DNA of 64,000 nt from Cladorhizidae sp. MBARI D1340-BT2. Taxonomy: Eukaryota; Porifera; Demospongiae; Poecilosclerida; Cladorhizidae. This document shows, piece by piece, positions 1 to 9,893 of this stretch. The notes below the pieces were generated by a model. It worked only from the letters and a program-made list of their open reading frames with translations, searched no databases and had not been told where the DNA came from. Where the stretch lies: positions 28,565,932 through 28,629,931 of the forward strand of contig JAQNBH010000002.1 in assembly GCA_028752905.1 (NCBI GenBank). The letters are read 5' to 3'. Every line of letters starts with the position of its first letter. Positions within the stretch are counted from its first letter, which is position 1. The position numbers and the translations under genes were made by a program.

Positions 1-315
1 ACACTTTATCCAAAAAAGATAATTTTATATCACTGGATAGCCCTTCTAATTATCTGTCTTTTGTACGTGCCAAAATGTTGAGTACTCTAAGTATTAGCAA
101 GTTATGGTGATTTGAAGTGTTAAGGTTTGTGATTTTTCCTGGCGTTTTCCAGTTGCCAAAGCGGTGGCCTGCCAGTGAAAAACCACTACATTTATTGATA
201 ATCTGTTCACATGTTGCAGATAAGGGCCTTCTCTATCAGTTGACAAAATCTGGGACTTTGGTCTTGTTAATTAGGGCAGTTATGAATTGTACTCTTACTT
301 GATGCTAAACATGTT

Positions 316-398
316 AGCTTCGTAGATTATCCACACTTCACTGAATAGACTTGTTATACAGCTATTAAGATAGGACTCTCCAAGTGCTCTCTCTTGAT
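316..398 (+). repeat. Half-unit X1 of module B
   Basis: 83 bp, starts AGCTTCGTAGATTATCC and ends CTCTCTTGAT. It differs from X2 in GTAGATTATCC versus ATAGATTCTCC and in having TTGTTATACAGC instead of TTGATATATAGC. Confidence 0.8.
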
Positions 399-488
399 AC
401 CAAACATCCATATATTCTGCACACTTCACTGTAATGGACTTGCAAGATAGGTATCTCTCAGTGTTCTCTATCTTGAGCTAAACATGTT
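399..488 (+). repeat. Half-unit Y1 of module B
   Basis: 90 bp, starts ACCAAACATCC and ends GAGCTAAACATGTT. This end is the counterpart of the last 12 bp of module A, which ties A's right edge to the X/Y satellite. Confidence 0.8.
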
Positions 489-571
489 AGCTTCATAGAT
501 TCTCCACACTTCACTGTATAAACTTGATATATAGCTCTAAAGGTAGGTCTCTCTCTGTTCTCTCTCTTGAT
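489..571 (+). repeat. Half-unit X2 of module B
   Basis: 83 bp, starts AGCTTCATAGATTCTCC. Most B copies have TGTATAAACTTG here. Three copies (1627, 26228, 30968) instead read TGAATAGACTTG as in X1, a likely exchange between half-units. Confidence 0.8.
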
Positions 572-661
572 ACCAAACATCCGTATATTCCGCATACTTC
601 ACAGTAATGGACTTGATAGAATCACAAGATAGGTTTCTCTCTGCTCTCTCTTGATGCTAAA
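572..661 (+). repeat. Half-unit Y2 of module B
   Basis: 90 bp, starts ACCAAACATCCG, with the altered core CATACTTCACAG, and ends GATGCTAAA. Relative to Y1 its end lacks CATGTT at the join with X3. Confidence 0.8.
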
Positions 662-737
662 TAGATTCTCCACACTTCACTGAATAAACTTGATATATAG
701 CTATTAAGATAGGTCTCTCTCTGTGCTCTCTGTTGAT
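662..737 (+). repeat. Half-unit X3 of module B
   Basis: 76 bp, starts directly at TAGATTCTCC without the AGCTTCA of X2, and ends CTCTGTTGAT. One copy near 6,760 reads GGCCTCTCTCTGTTCTC like X2 instead of GGTCTCTCTCTGTGCTC. Confidence 0.8.
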
Positions 738-821
738 ATCAAACATCCATAATATTCTGCACACTTTACTGTAATGGACTTGATATGATTCGAATGATAG
801 GTTTCATTATGTGTTCTCTAT
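738..821 (+). repeat. Half-unit Y3 of module B, interrupted by module A
   Basis: 84 bp, starts ATCAAACATCC, with CACACTTTACTG, and ends GTGTTCTCTAT just before the CTTGAT of module A. If A's terminal CTTGATGCTAAACATGTT is added back, Y3 matches the Y1 layout. That is the main evidence for an insertion inside this half-unit. Confidence 0.75.
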
Positions 822-830
822 CTTGATATT

Positions 831-840
831 TGCCCTAATT
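831..840 (+). repeat. Left arm of inverted 10-mer in module A
   Basis: TGCCCTAATT, the exact reverse complement of AATTAGGGCA at 1177-1186. The pair spans 356 bp and is present in nearly all A copies. One left arm is degraded to GATAATTGCCC spacing near 15,141, with the 10-mer itself kept. It could be the remnant of terminal inverted repeats. Confidence 0.7.
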
Positions 841-1047
841 TGGTCTATATGTTTCTCATTTTCCCCCCGAAAATCTTGTTTTTTTGCCGTGAAGCTCATA
901 ACTTTTCTACACTTTACCCAAAAAAGATAATTTTTATATCACCGGATAGCTCTTCTAATTATCTGTCTTTTGTACGTGCCAAAATTTTAAGTACTCTAAG
1001 TATTAGCAAGTTATGGTGATTTGAAGTGGTAAGGTTTGGGATCTTTC

Positions 1048-1095
1048 CTGGCGTTTTCCAGTTGCCAAAGCGGTGGCCTGCCAGTGAAAACCACT
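1048..1095 (+). other. GC-richer segment of module A with several short potential hairpins
   Basis: In an AT-rich unit this segment carries CTGG/CCAG (1048-1051, 1058-1061), GTTTTC/GAAAAC (1053-1058, 1086-1091), GCCA/TGGC (1064-1067, 1074-1077), the near-palindrome TGGCCTGCCA (1074-1083) and AGTG/CACT (1083-1086, 1092-1095). The sequence is the same in almost all 107 copies. The exceptions are a C-to-A change in a2K copies and a four-versus-five A tract. It could be a protein-binding or cruciform site; no function is shown. Confidence 0.4.
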
Positions 1096-1176
1096 ACATT
1101 TATTGATAATCTGTTCACATGTTGCAGATAAGGGCCTTCTCTATCAGTTGACAAAATCTGGGACTTTGGTCTTGTT

Positions 1177-1186
1177 AATTAGGGCA
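1177..1186 (-). repeat. Right arm of inverted 10-mer in module A
   Basis: AATTAGGGCA pairs with the arm at 831-840. The single TTAGGG inside it is not tandem and is not telomeric sequence. Confidence 0.7.
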
Positions 1187-2132
1187 GTTATGAATTGTAC
1201 TCTTACTTGATGCTAAACATGTTCTTGATATTTGCCCTAATTTGGTCTATATGTTTCTCATTTTCCCCCCGAAAATCTTGTTTTTTTGCCGTGAAGCTCA
1301 TAACTTTTCTACACTTTACCCAAAAAAGATAATTTTTATATCACCGAATAGCCCTTCTAATTATCTGTCTTTTGTACGTGCCAAAAGTTTGAGTACTCTA
1401 AGTATTAGAAAGTTATGGTGATTTGAAGTGGTAAGGTTTGGGATTTTTCCTGGCGTTTTCCAGTTGCCAAAGCGGTGGCCTGCCAGTGAAAAACCACTAC
1501 ATTTATTGATAATCTGTTCACATGTTGCAGATAAGGGCCTTCTCTATCAGTTGACAAAATCTGGGACTTTGGTCTTGTTAATTAGGGCAGTTATGAATTG
1601 TACTCTTACTTGATGCTAAACATGTTAGCTTCGTAGATTATCCACACTTCACTGAATAGACTTGTTATACAGCTATTAAGATAGGACTCTCCAAGTGCTC
1701 TCTCTTGATACCAAACATCCATATATTCTGCACACTTCACTGTAATGGACTTGCAAGATAGGTATCTCTCAGTGTTCTCTATCTTGAGCTAAACATGTTA
1801 GCTTCATAGATTCTCCACACTTCACTGAATAGACTTGATATATAGCTCTAAAGGTAGGCCTCTCTCTGTTCTCTCTCTTGATACCAAACATCCGTATATT
1901 CCGCATACTTCACAGTAATGGACTTGATAGAATCACAAGATAGGTTTCTCTCTGCTCTCTCTTGATGCTAAATAGATTCTCCACACTTCACTGAATAAAC
2001 TTGATATATAGCTATTAAGATAGGTCTCTCTCTGTGCTCTCTGTTGATATCAAACATCCATAATATTCTGCAAACTTTACTGTAATGAACTTGATATGAT
2101 TCGAATGATAGGTTTCATTATGTGTTCTCTAT

Positions 2133-3845
2133 CTTGATATTTGCCCTAATTTGGTCTATATGTTTCTCATTTTCCCCCCGAAAATCTTGTTTTTTTGCCG
2201 TGAAGCTCATAACTTTTTTACACTTTATCCAAAAAAGATAATTTTTATATCATCGAATAGCTCTTCTAATTATCTGTCTTTTGTACGTGCCAAAATTTTG
2301 AGTACTCTAAGTATTAGCAAGTTATGGTGATTTGAAGTGGTAAGGTTTGGGATTTTTCCTGGCGTTTTCCAGTTGCCAAAGCGGTGGCCTGCCAGTGAAA
2401 AACCACTACATTTATTGATAATCTGTTCACATGTTGCAGATAAGGGCCTTCTCTATCAGTTGACAAAATCTGGGACTTTGGTCTTGTTAATTAGGGCAGT
2501 TATGAATTGTACTCTTACTTGATGCTAAACATGTTCTTGATATTTGCCCTAATTTGGTCTATATGTTTCTCATTTCCCCCCCGAAAATCTTGTTTTTTTG
2601 CCGTGAAGCTCATAACTATTCTACACTTTACCCCAAAAAGATAATTTTTATATCACCGGATAGCCCTTCTAATTATCTGTCTTTTGTACGTGCCAAAGTT
2701 TTGAATACTCTAAGTATTAGGAAGTTATGATGATTTCAAGTGGTAAGGTTTGTGATTTTCCTGGCGTTTTCCAGTTGCCAAAGCGGTGGCCTGCCAGTGA
2801 AAAACCACTACATTTATTGATAATCTGTTCACATGTTGCAGATAAGGGCCTTCTCTATCAGTTGACAAAATCTGGGACTTTGGTCTTGTTAATTAGGGCA
2901 GTTATGAATTGTACTCTTACTTGATGCTAAACATGTTCTTGATATTTGCCCTAATTTGGTCTATATGTTTCTCATTTTCCCCCCGAAAATCTTGTTTTTT
3001 TGCCGTGAAGCTCATAACTTTTCTACACTTTACCCAAAAAAGATAATTTTATATCACCGGATAGCCCTTCTAATTATCTGTCTTTTGTACGTGCCAAAAT
3101 TTTGAGTACTCTAAGTATTAGCAAGTTATGGTGATTTGAAGTGTTAAGGTTTGTGATTTTTCCTGGCGTTTTCCAGTTGCCAAAGCGGTGGCCTGCCAGT
3201 GAAAAACTACTACATTTATTGATAATCTGTTCACATGTTGCAGATAAGGGCCTTCTCTATCAGTTGACAAAATCTGGGACTTTGGTCTTGTTAATTAGGG
3301 CAGTTATGAATTGTACTCTTACTTGATGCTAAACATGTTAGCTTCGTAGATTATCCACACTTCACTGAATAGACTTGTTATACAGCTATTAAGATAGGAC
3401 TCTCCAAGTGCTCTCTCTTGATACCAAACATCCATATATTCTGCACACTTCACTGTAATGGACTTGCAAGATAGGTATCTCTCAGTGTTCTCTATCTTGA
3501 GCTAAACATGTTAGCTTCATAGATTCTCCACACTTCACTGTATAAACTTGATATATAGCTCTAAAGGTAGGCCTCTCTCTGTTCTCTCTCTTGATACCAA
3601 ACATCCGTATATTCCGCATACTTCACAGTAATGGACTTGATAGAATCACAAGATAGGTTTCTCTCTGCTCTCTCTTGATGCTAAATAGATTCTCCACACT
3701 TCACTGAATAAACTTGATATATAGCTATTAAGATAGGTCTCTCTCTGTGCTCTCTGTTGATATCAAACATCCATAATATTCTGCACACTTTACTGTAATG
3801 GACTTGATATGATTCGAATGATAGGTTTCATTATGTGTTCTCTAT
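2133..3845 (+). repeat. Superunit 3A+B (1713 bp): a3-like, a4, a2-like, B
   Basis: A copies 2133-2535, 2536-2937 and 2938-3339, B 3340-3845. Private markers are CATCGAATAG in the first A, GATTTCAAGTGG in the second (the only a4 variant opening an ATG-started 65-codon frame) and GAAAAACTACTAC in the third. All recur at 31474-33186. Confidence 0.93.
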
Positions 3846-5558
3846 CTTGATATTTGCCCTAATTTGGTCTATATGTTTCTCATTTTCCCCCCGAAAATCT
3901 TGTTTTTTTGCCGTGAAGCTCATAACTTTTCTACACTTTACCCAAAAAAGATAATTTTTATATCACCGGATAGCTCTTCTAATTATCTGTCTTTTGTACG
4001 TGCCAAAATTTTAAGTACTCTAAGTATTAGCAAGTTATGGTGATTTGAAGTGGTAAGGTTTGGGATCTTTCCTGGCGTTTTCCAGTTGCCAAAGCGGTGG
4101 CCTGCCAGTGAAAACCACTACATTTATTGATAATCTGTTCACATGTTGCAGATAAGGGCCTTCTCTATCAGTTGACAAAATCTGGGACTTTGGTCTTGTT
4201 AATTAGGGCAGTTATGAATTGTACTCTTACTTGATGCTAAACATGTTCTTGATATTTGCCCTAATTTGGTCTATATGTTTCTCATTTTCCCCCCGAAAAT
4301 CTTGTTTTTTTGCCGTGAAGCTCATAACTTTTCTACACTTTACCTAAAAAAGATAATTTTTATATCACCGGATAGCTCTTCTAATTATCTGTCTTTTGTA
4401 CGTGCCAAAATTTTAAGTACTCTAAGTATTAGCAAGTTATGGTGATTTGAAATGGTAAGGTTTGGGATCTTTCCTGGCGTTTTCCAGTTGCCAAAGCGGT
4501 GGCCTGCCAGTGAAAACCACTACATTTATTGATAATCTGTTCACATGTTGCAGATAAGGGCCTTCTCTATCAGTTGACAAAATCTGGGACTTTGGTCTTG
4601 TTAATTAGGGCAGTTATGAATTGTACTCTTACTTGATGCTAAACATGTTCTTGATATTTGCCCTAATTTGGTCTATATGTTTCTCATTTTCCCCCCGAAA
4701 ATCTTGTTTTTTTGCCGTGAAGCTCATAACTTTTCTACACTTTACTCAAAAAAGATAATTTTTATATCACCAGATAGCCCTTCTAATTATCTGTCTTTTG
4801 TACGTGCCAAAATTTTGAGTACTCTAAGTATTAGCAAGTTATGGTGATTTGAATTGTTAAGGTTTGTGATTTTTCCTGGCGTTTTCCAGTTGCCAAAGCG
4901 GTGGCCTGCCAGTGAAAAACCACTACATTTATTGATAATCTGTTCACATGTTGCAGATAAGGGCCTTCTCTATCAGTTGACAAAATCTGGGACTTTGGTC
5001 TTGTTAATTAGGGCAGTTATGAATTGTACTCTTACTTGATGCTAAACATGTTAGCTTCGTAGATTATCCACACTTCACTGAATAGACTTGTTATACAGCT
5101 ATTAAGATAGGACTCTCCAAGTGCTCTCTCTTGATACCAAACATCCATATATTCTGCACACTTCACTGTAATGGACTTGCAAGATAGGTATCTCTCAGTG
5201 TTCTCTATCTTGAGCTAAACATGTTAGCTTCATAGATTCTCCACACTTCACTGTATAAACTTGATATATAGCTCTAAAGGTAGGCCTCTCTCTGTTCTCT
5301 CTCTTGATACCAAACATCCGTATATTCCGCATACTTCACAGTAATGGACTTGATAGAATCACAAGATAGGTTTCTCTCTGCTCTCTCTTGATGCTAAATA
5401 GATTCTCCACACTTCACTGAATAAACTTGATATATAGCTATTAAGATAGGTCTCTCTCTGTGCTCTCTGTTGATATCAAACATCCATAATATTCTGCACA
5501 CTTTACTGTAATGGACTTGATATGATTCGAATGATAGGTTTCATTATGTGTTCTCTAT
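3846..5558 (+). repeat. Superunit 3A+B (1713 bp): a1, a1m, a2, B
   Basis: A copies 3846-4247, 4248-4649 and 4650-5052, B 5053-5558. First third of the recurring 4,335 bp module. The a2 copy has ACTCAAAAAAG and CCAGATAG, plus a private T at 4854 (GAATTGTTAAGG). Confidence 0.93.
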
Positions 5559-6869
5559 CTTGATATTTGCCCTAATTTGGTCTATATGTTTCTCATTTTC
5601 CCCCCGAAAATCTTGTTTTTTTGCCGTGAAGCTCATAACTTTTCTACACTTTACCCAAAAAAGATAATTTTTATATCACCGGATAGCTCTTCTAATTATC
5701 TGTCTTTTGTACGTGCCAAAATTTTAAGTACTCTAAGTATTAGCAAGTTATGGTGATTTGAAGTGGTAAGGTTTGGGATCTTTCCTGGCGTTTTCCAGTT
5801 GCCAAAGCGGTGGCCTGCCAGTGAAAACCACTACATTTATTGATAATCTGTTCACATGTTGCAGATAAGGGCCTTCTCTATCAGTTGACAAAATCTGGGA
5901 CTTTGGTCTTGTTAATTAGGGCAGTTATGAATTGTACTCTTACTTGATGCTAAACATGTTCTTGATATTTGCCCTAATTTGGTCTATATGTTTCTCATTT
6001 CCCCCCCGAAAATCTTGTTTTTTTGCCGTGAAGCTCATAACTTTTCTACACTTTACCCAAAAAAGATAATTTTTATATCACCAGATAGCCCTTCTAATTA
6101 TCTGTCTTTTGTACGTGCCAAAATTTTGAGTACTCTAAGTATTAGCAAGTTATGGTGATTTGAAGTGTTAAGGTTTGTGATTTTTCCTGGCGTTTTCAAG
6201 TTGCCAAAGCGGTGGCCTGCCAGTGAAAAACCACTACATTTATTGATAATCTGTTCACATGTTGCAGATAAGGGCCTTCTCTATCAGTTGACAAAATCTG
6301 GGACTTTGGTCTTGTTAATTAGGGCAGTTATGAATTGTACTCTTACTTGATGCTAAACATGTTAGCTTCGTAGATTATCCACACTTCACTGAATAGACTT
6401 GTTATACAGCTATTAAGATAGGACTCTCCAAGTGCTCTCTCTTGATACCAAACATCCATATATTCTGCACACTTCACTGTAATGGACTTGCAAGATAGGT
6501 ATCTCTCAGTGTTCTCTATCTTGAGCTAAACATGTTAGCTTCATAGATTCTCCACACTTCACTGTATAAACTTGATATATAGCTCTAAAGGTAGGCCTCT
6601 CTCTGTTCTCTCTCTTGATACCAAACATCCGTATATTCCGCATACTTCACAGTAATGGACTTGATAGAATCACAAGATAGGTTTCTCTCTGCTCTCTCTT
6701 GATGCTAAATAGATTCTCCACACTTCACTGAATAAACTTGATATATAGCTATTAAGATAGGCCTCTCTCTGTTCTCTCTGTTGATATCAAACATCCATAA
6801 TATTCTGCACACTTTACTGTAATGGACTTGATATGATTCGAATGATAGGTTTCATTATGTGTTCTCTAT
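5559..6869 (+). repeat. Superunit 2A+B (1311 bp): a1, a2K, B
   Basis: A copies 5559-5960 and 5961-6363, B 6364-6869. The second A has the TTTCCCCCCC tract and GTTTTCAAG. B carries an X2-like patch in X3 near 6,760, which is absent from the sister copy at 34900-36210. Confidence 0.93.
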
Positions 6870-8180
6870 CTTGATATTTGCCCTAATTTGGTCTATATGT
6901 TTCTCATTTTCCCCCCGAAAATCTTGTTTTTTTGCCGTGAAGCTCATAACTTTTCTACACTTTACCCAAAAAAGATAATTTTTATATCACCGGATAGCTC
7001 TTCTAATTATCTGTCTTTTGTACATGCCAAAATTTTAAGTACTCTAAGTATTAGCAAGTTATGGTGATTTGAAGTGGTAAGGTTTGGGATCTTTCCTGGC
7101 GTTTTCCAGTTGCCAAAGCGGTGGCCTGCCAGTGAAAACCACTACATTTATTGATAATCTGTTCACATGTTGCAGATAAGTGCCTTCTCTATCAGTTGAC
7201 AAAATCTGGGACTTTGGTCTTGTTAATTAGGGCAGTTATGAATTGTACTCTTACTTGATGCTAAACATGTTCTTGATATTTGCCCTAATTTGGTCTATAT
7301 GTTTCTCATTTTCCCCCCGAAAATCTTGTTTTTTTGCCGTGAAGCTCATAACTTTTCTACACTTTACCCAAAAAAGATAATTTTTATATCACCGAATAGC
7401 TCTTCTAATTATCTGTCTTTTGTACGTGCCAAAATTTTGAGTACTCTAAGTATTAGCAAGTTATGGTGATTTGAAGTGGTAAGGTTTGGGATTTTTCCTG
7501 GCGTTTTCCAGTTGCCAAAGCGGTGGCCTGCCAGTGAAAAACCACTACATTTATTGATAATCTGTTCACATGTTGCAGATAAGGGCCTTCTCTATCAGTT
7601 GACAAAATCTGGGACTTTGGTCTTGTTAATTAGGGCAGTTATGAATTGTACTCTTACTTGATGCTAAACATGTTAGCTTCGTAGATTATCCACACTTCAC
7701 TGAATAGACTTGTTATACAGCTATTAAGATAGGACTCTCCAAGTGCTCTCTCTTGATACCAAACATCCATATATTCTGCACACTTCACTGTAATGGACTT
7801 GCAAGATAGGTATCTCTCAGTGTTCTCTATCTTGAGCTAAACATGTTAGCTTCATAGATTCTCCACACTTCACTGTATAAACTTGATATATAGCTCTAAA
7901 GGTAGGCCTCTCTCTGTTCTCTCTCTTGATACCAAACATCCGTATATTCCGCATACTTCACAGTAATGGACTTGATAGAATCACAAGATAGGTTTCTCTC
8001 TGCTCTCTCTTGATGCTAAATAGATTCTCCACACTTCACTGAATAAACTTGATATATAGCTATTAAGATAGGTCTCTCTCTGTGCTCTCTGTTGATATCA
8101 AACATCCATAATATTCTGCACACTTTACTGTAATGGACTTGATATGATTCGAATGATAGGTTTCATTATGTGTTCTCTAT
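6870..8180 (+). repeat. Superunit 2A+B (1311 bp): a1, a3, B
   Basis: A copies 6870-7271 and 7272-7674, B 7675-8180. The a1 copy carries TACATGCC and AGATAAGTGCC, a marker pair shared with the copies starting at 10802, 13423 and 17757. Confidence 0.93.
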
Positions 8181-9893
8181 CTTGATATTTGCCCTAATTT
8201 GGTCTATATGTTTCTCATTTTCCCCCCGAAAATCTTGTTTTTTTGCCGTGAAGCTCATAACTTTTCTACACTTTACCCAAAAAAGATAATTTTTATATCA
8301 CCGGATAGCTCTTCTAATTATCTGTCTTTTGTACGTGCCAAAATTTTAAGTACTCTAAGTATTAGCAAGTTATGGTGATTTGAAGTGGTAAGGTTTGGGA
8401 TCTTTCCTGGCGTTTTCCAGTTGCCAAAGCGGTGGCCTGCCAGTGAAAACCACTACATTTATTGATAATCTGTTCACATGTTGCAGATAAGGGCCTTCTC
8501 TATCAGTTGACAAAATCTGGGACTTTGGTCTTGTTAATTAGGGCAGTTATGAATTGTACTCTTACTTGATGCTAAACATGTTCTTGATATTTGCCCTAAT
8601 TTGGTCTATATGTTTCTCATTTTCCCCCCGAAAATCTTGTTTTTTTGCCGTGAAGCTCATAACTTTTCTACACTTTACCTAAAAAAGATAATTTTTATAT
8701 CACCGGATAGCTCTTCTAATTATCTGTCTTTTGTACGTGCCAAAATTTTAAGTACTCTAAGTATTAGCAAGTTATGGTGATTTGAAATGGTAAGGTTTGG
8801 GATCTTTCCTGGCGTTTTCCAGTTGCCAAAGCGGTGGCCTGCCAGTGAAAACCACTACATTTATTGATAATCTGTTCACATGTTGCAGATAAGGGCCTTC
8901 TCTATCAGTTGACAAAATCTGGGACTTTGGTCTTGTTAATTAGGGCAGTTATGAATTGTACTCTTACTTGATGCTAAACATGTTCTTGATATTTGCCCTA
9001 ATTTGGTCTATATGTTTCTCATTTTCCCCCCGAAAATCTTGTTTTTTTGCCGTGAAGCTCATAACTTTTCTACACTTTACTCAAAAAAGATAATTTTTAT
9101 ATCACCAGATAGCCCTTCTAATTATCTGTCTTTTGTACGTGCCAAAATTTTGAGTACTCTAAGTATTAGCAAGTTATGGTGATTTGAAGTGTTAAGGTTT
9201 GTGATTTTTCCTGGCGTTTTCCAGTTGCCAAAGCGGTGGCCTGCCAGTGAAAAACCACTACATTTATTGATAATCTGTTCACATGTTGCAGATAAGGGCC
9301 TTCTCTATCAGTTGACAAAATCTGGGACTTTGGTCTTGTTAATTAGGGCAGTTATGAATTGTACTCTTACTTGATGCTAAACATGTTAGCTTCGTAGATT
9401 ATCCACACTTCACTGAATAGACTTGTTATACAGCTATTAAGATAGGACTCTCCAAGTGCTCTCTCTTGATACCAAACATCCATATATTCTGCACACTTCA
9501 CTGTAATGGACTTGCAAGATAGGTATCTCTCAGTGTTCTCTATCTTGAGCTAAACATGTTAGCTTCATAGATTCTCCACACTTCACTGTATAAACTTGAT
9601 ATATAGCTCTAAAGGTAGGCCTCTCTCTGTTCTCTCTCTTGATACCAAACATCCGTATATTCCGCATACTTCACAGTAATGGACTTGATAGAATCACAAG
9701 ATAGGTTTCTCTCTGCTCTCTCTTGATGCTAAATAGATTCTCCACACTTCACTGAATAAACTTGATATATAGCTATTAAGATAGGTCTCTCTCTGTGCTC
9801 TCTGTTGATATCAAACATCCATAATATTCTGCACACTTTACTGTAATGGACTTGATATGATTCGAATGATAGGTTTCATTATGTGTTCTCTAT
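8181..9893 (+). repeat. Superunit 3A+B (1713 bp): a1, a1m, a2, B
   Basis: A copies 8181-8582, 8583-8984 and 8985-9387, B 9388-9893. Same layout and markers as 3846-5558, 4,335 bp upstream. Confidence 0.93.

Larger units (their letters stand above)
1..821 (+). repeat. Partial superunit: end of one A plus B
   Basis: A is cut by the window start; its visible part (1-315) is a2-like with a shortened T run (ATAATTTTATATC) and CACTGGATAG. The same rare combination returns at 29342 with B 29657-30162, the first sign of the 29,341 bp offset copy. Confidence 0.9.
316..821 (+). repeat. Reference copy of module B (506 bp), built of six half-units
   Basis: B consists of three X-Y pairs: X1 316-398, Y1 399-488, X2 489-571, Y2 572-661, X3 662-737, Y3 738-821. 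Every half-unit carries a CACACTTCACTG-like core (CATACTTCACAG in Y2), then ACTTG, AGATAGG (or GATAGG) and a CT-rich tail ending TTGA. The first two pairs are 173 bp each. X3 is short because 13 bp (CATGTTAGCTTCA in X2) are missing at the Y2/X3 join. Y3 lacks its expected tail, which is found at the end of module A. This first B reads GGTCTCTC in X2 where most copies have GGCCTCTC, a marker shared with the copy at 29657. Confidence 0.92.
828..1205 (+). mobile_element. Candidate inserted core of module A, bounded by direct CTTGAT repeats
   Basis: The 378 bp between CTTGAT at 822-827 and CTTGAT at 1206-1211 show no visible resemblance to B. The 12 bp after the second CTTGAT (GCTAAACATGTT) reappear inside B at the end of subunit Y1. 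This is what an insertion into a Y subunit with a 6 bp target duplication would leave. A perfect inverted 10-mer, TGCCCTAATT / AATTAGGGCA, lies near both ends (831-840 and 1177-1186), as in small non-autonomous DNA elements. It is subterminal and asymmetric: 3 bp from the left edge and 19 bp from the right edge. No transposase is encoded. A mobile origin is inference; an unrelated ancient segment joined by recombination is the alternative. Confidence 0.4.
822..1223 (+). repeat. Reference copy of module A (402 bp, subtype a1)
   Basis: First complete A unit. In order it holds: CTTGATATTTGCCC start; a C6 tract after CATTTT; a T7 tract; an A-rich ACCCAAAAAAG; the variable middle (TTTTAAGTACT, AAGTGGTAAGG, GGGATCTTTCC); a GC-richer island with GCGGTGGCCTGCCAGTG; and a nearly invariant right part ending CTTGATGCTAAACATGTT. 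Subtype-defining differences among the 107 copies lie mainly in the left two thirds. The right part, from about 1071 to 1223, is almost unchanged array-wide. This copy follows B and is followed by another A. Confidence 0.95.
822..2132 (+). repeat. Superunit 2A+B (1311 bp): a1, a3-like, B
   Basis: A copies 822-1223 and 1224-1626, B 1627-2132. The second A has the rare CCAAAAGTTTGAG and ATTAGAAAG. B has GCAAACTTTACTGTAATGAAC. All of these recur at 30163-31473. Confidence 0.93.

Noticed and set aside
117..302. 61-codon open reading frame repeated in about half of the A copies
   Set aside because: It starts at GTG, not ATG, lies inside a satellite unit, is frameshifted in the 402 bp a1 copies, and gains a stop in the copy at 27943-28345. 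It has no recognisable domain.
788..799. Pol III B-box-like GATTCGAATGA in Y3, suggesting a tRNA-derived SINE
   Set aside because: Three of eleven positions fail and no convincing A box lies upstream. There is no tRNA-like fold or SINE tail.
791..806. CENP-B box-like sequence (ATTCGAATGATAGG) at the end of B
   Set aside because: TTCG and the following A fit the consensus, but the required CGGG is GGTT. No other match was found in A or B by eye.
1176..1186. TTAGGG and CCCTAA hexamers in A, suggesting telomeric repeats
   Set aside because: Each A has a single copy of each, in inverted positions and never in tandem. They belong to the inverted 10-mer.
2727..2924. ATG-started 65-codon frame, also at 32068
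   Set aside because: It is the same A frame with an upstream ATG reached through the short GTGATTTTCC variant. It occurs in only the two copies linked by the 29 kb duplication and has no supporting signal.
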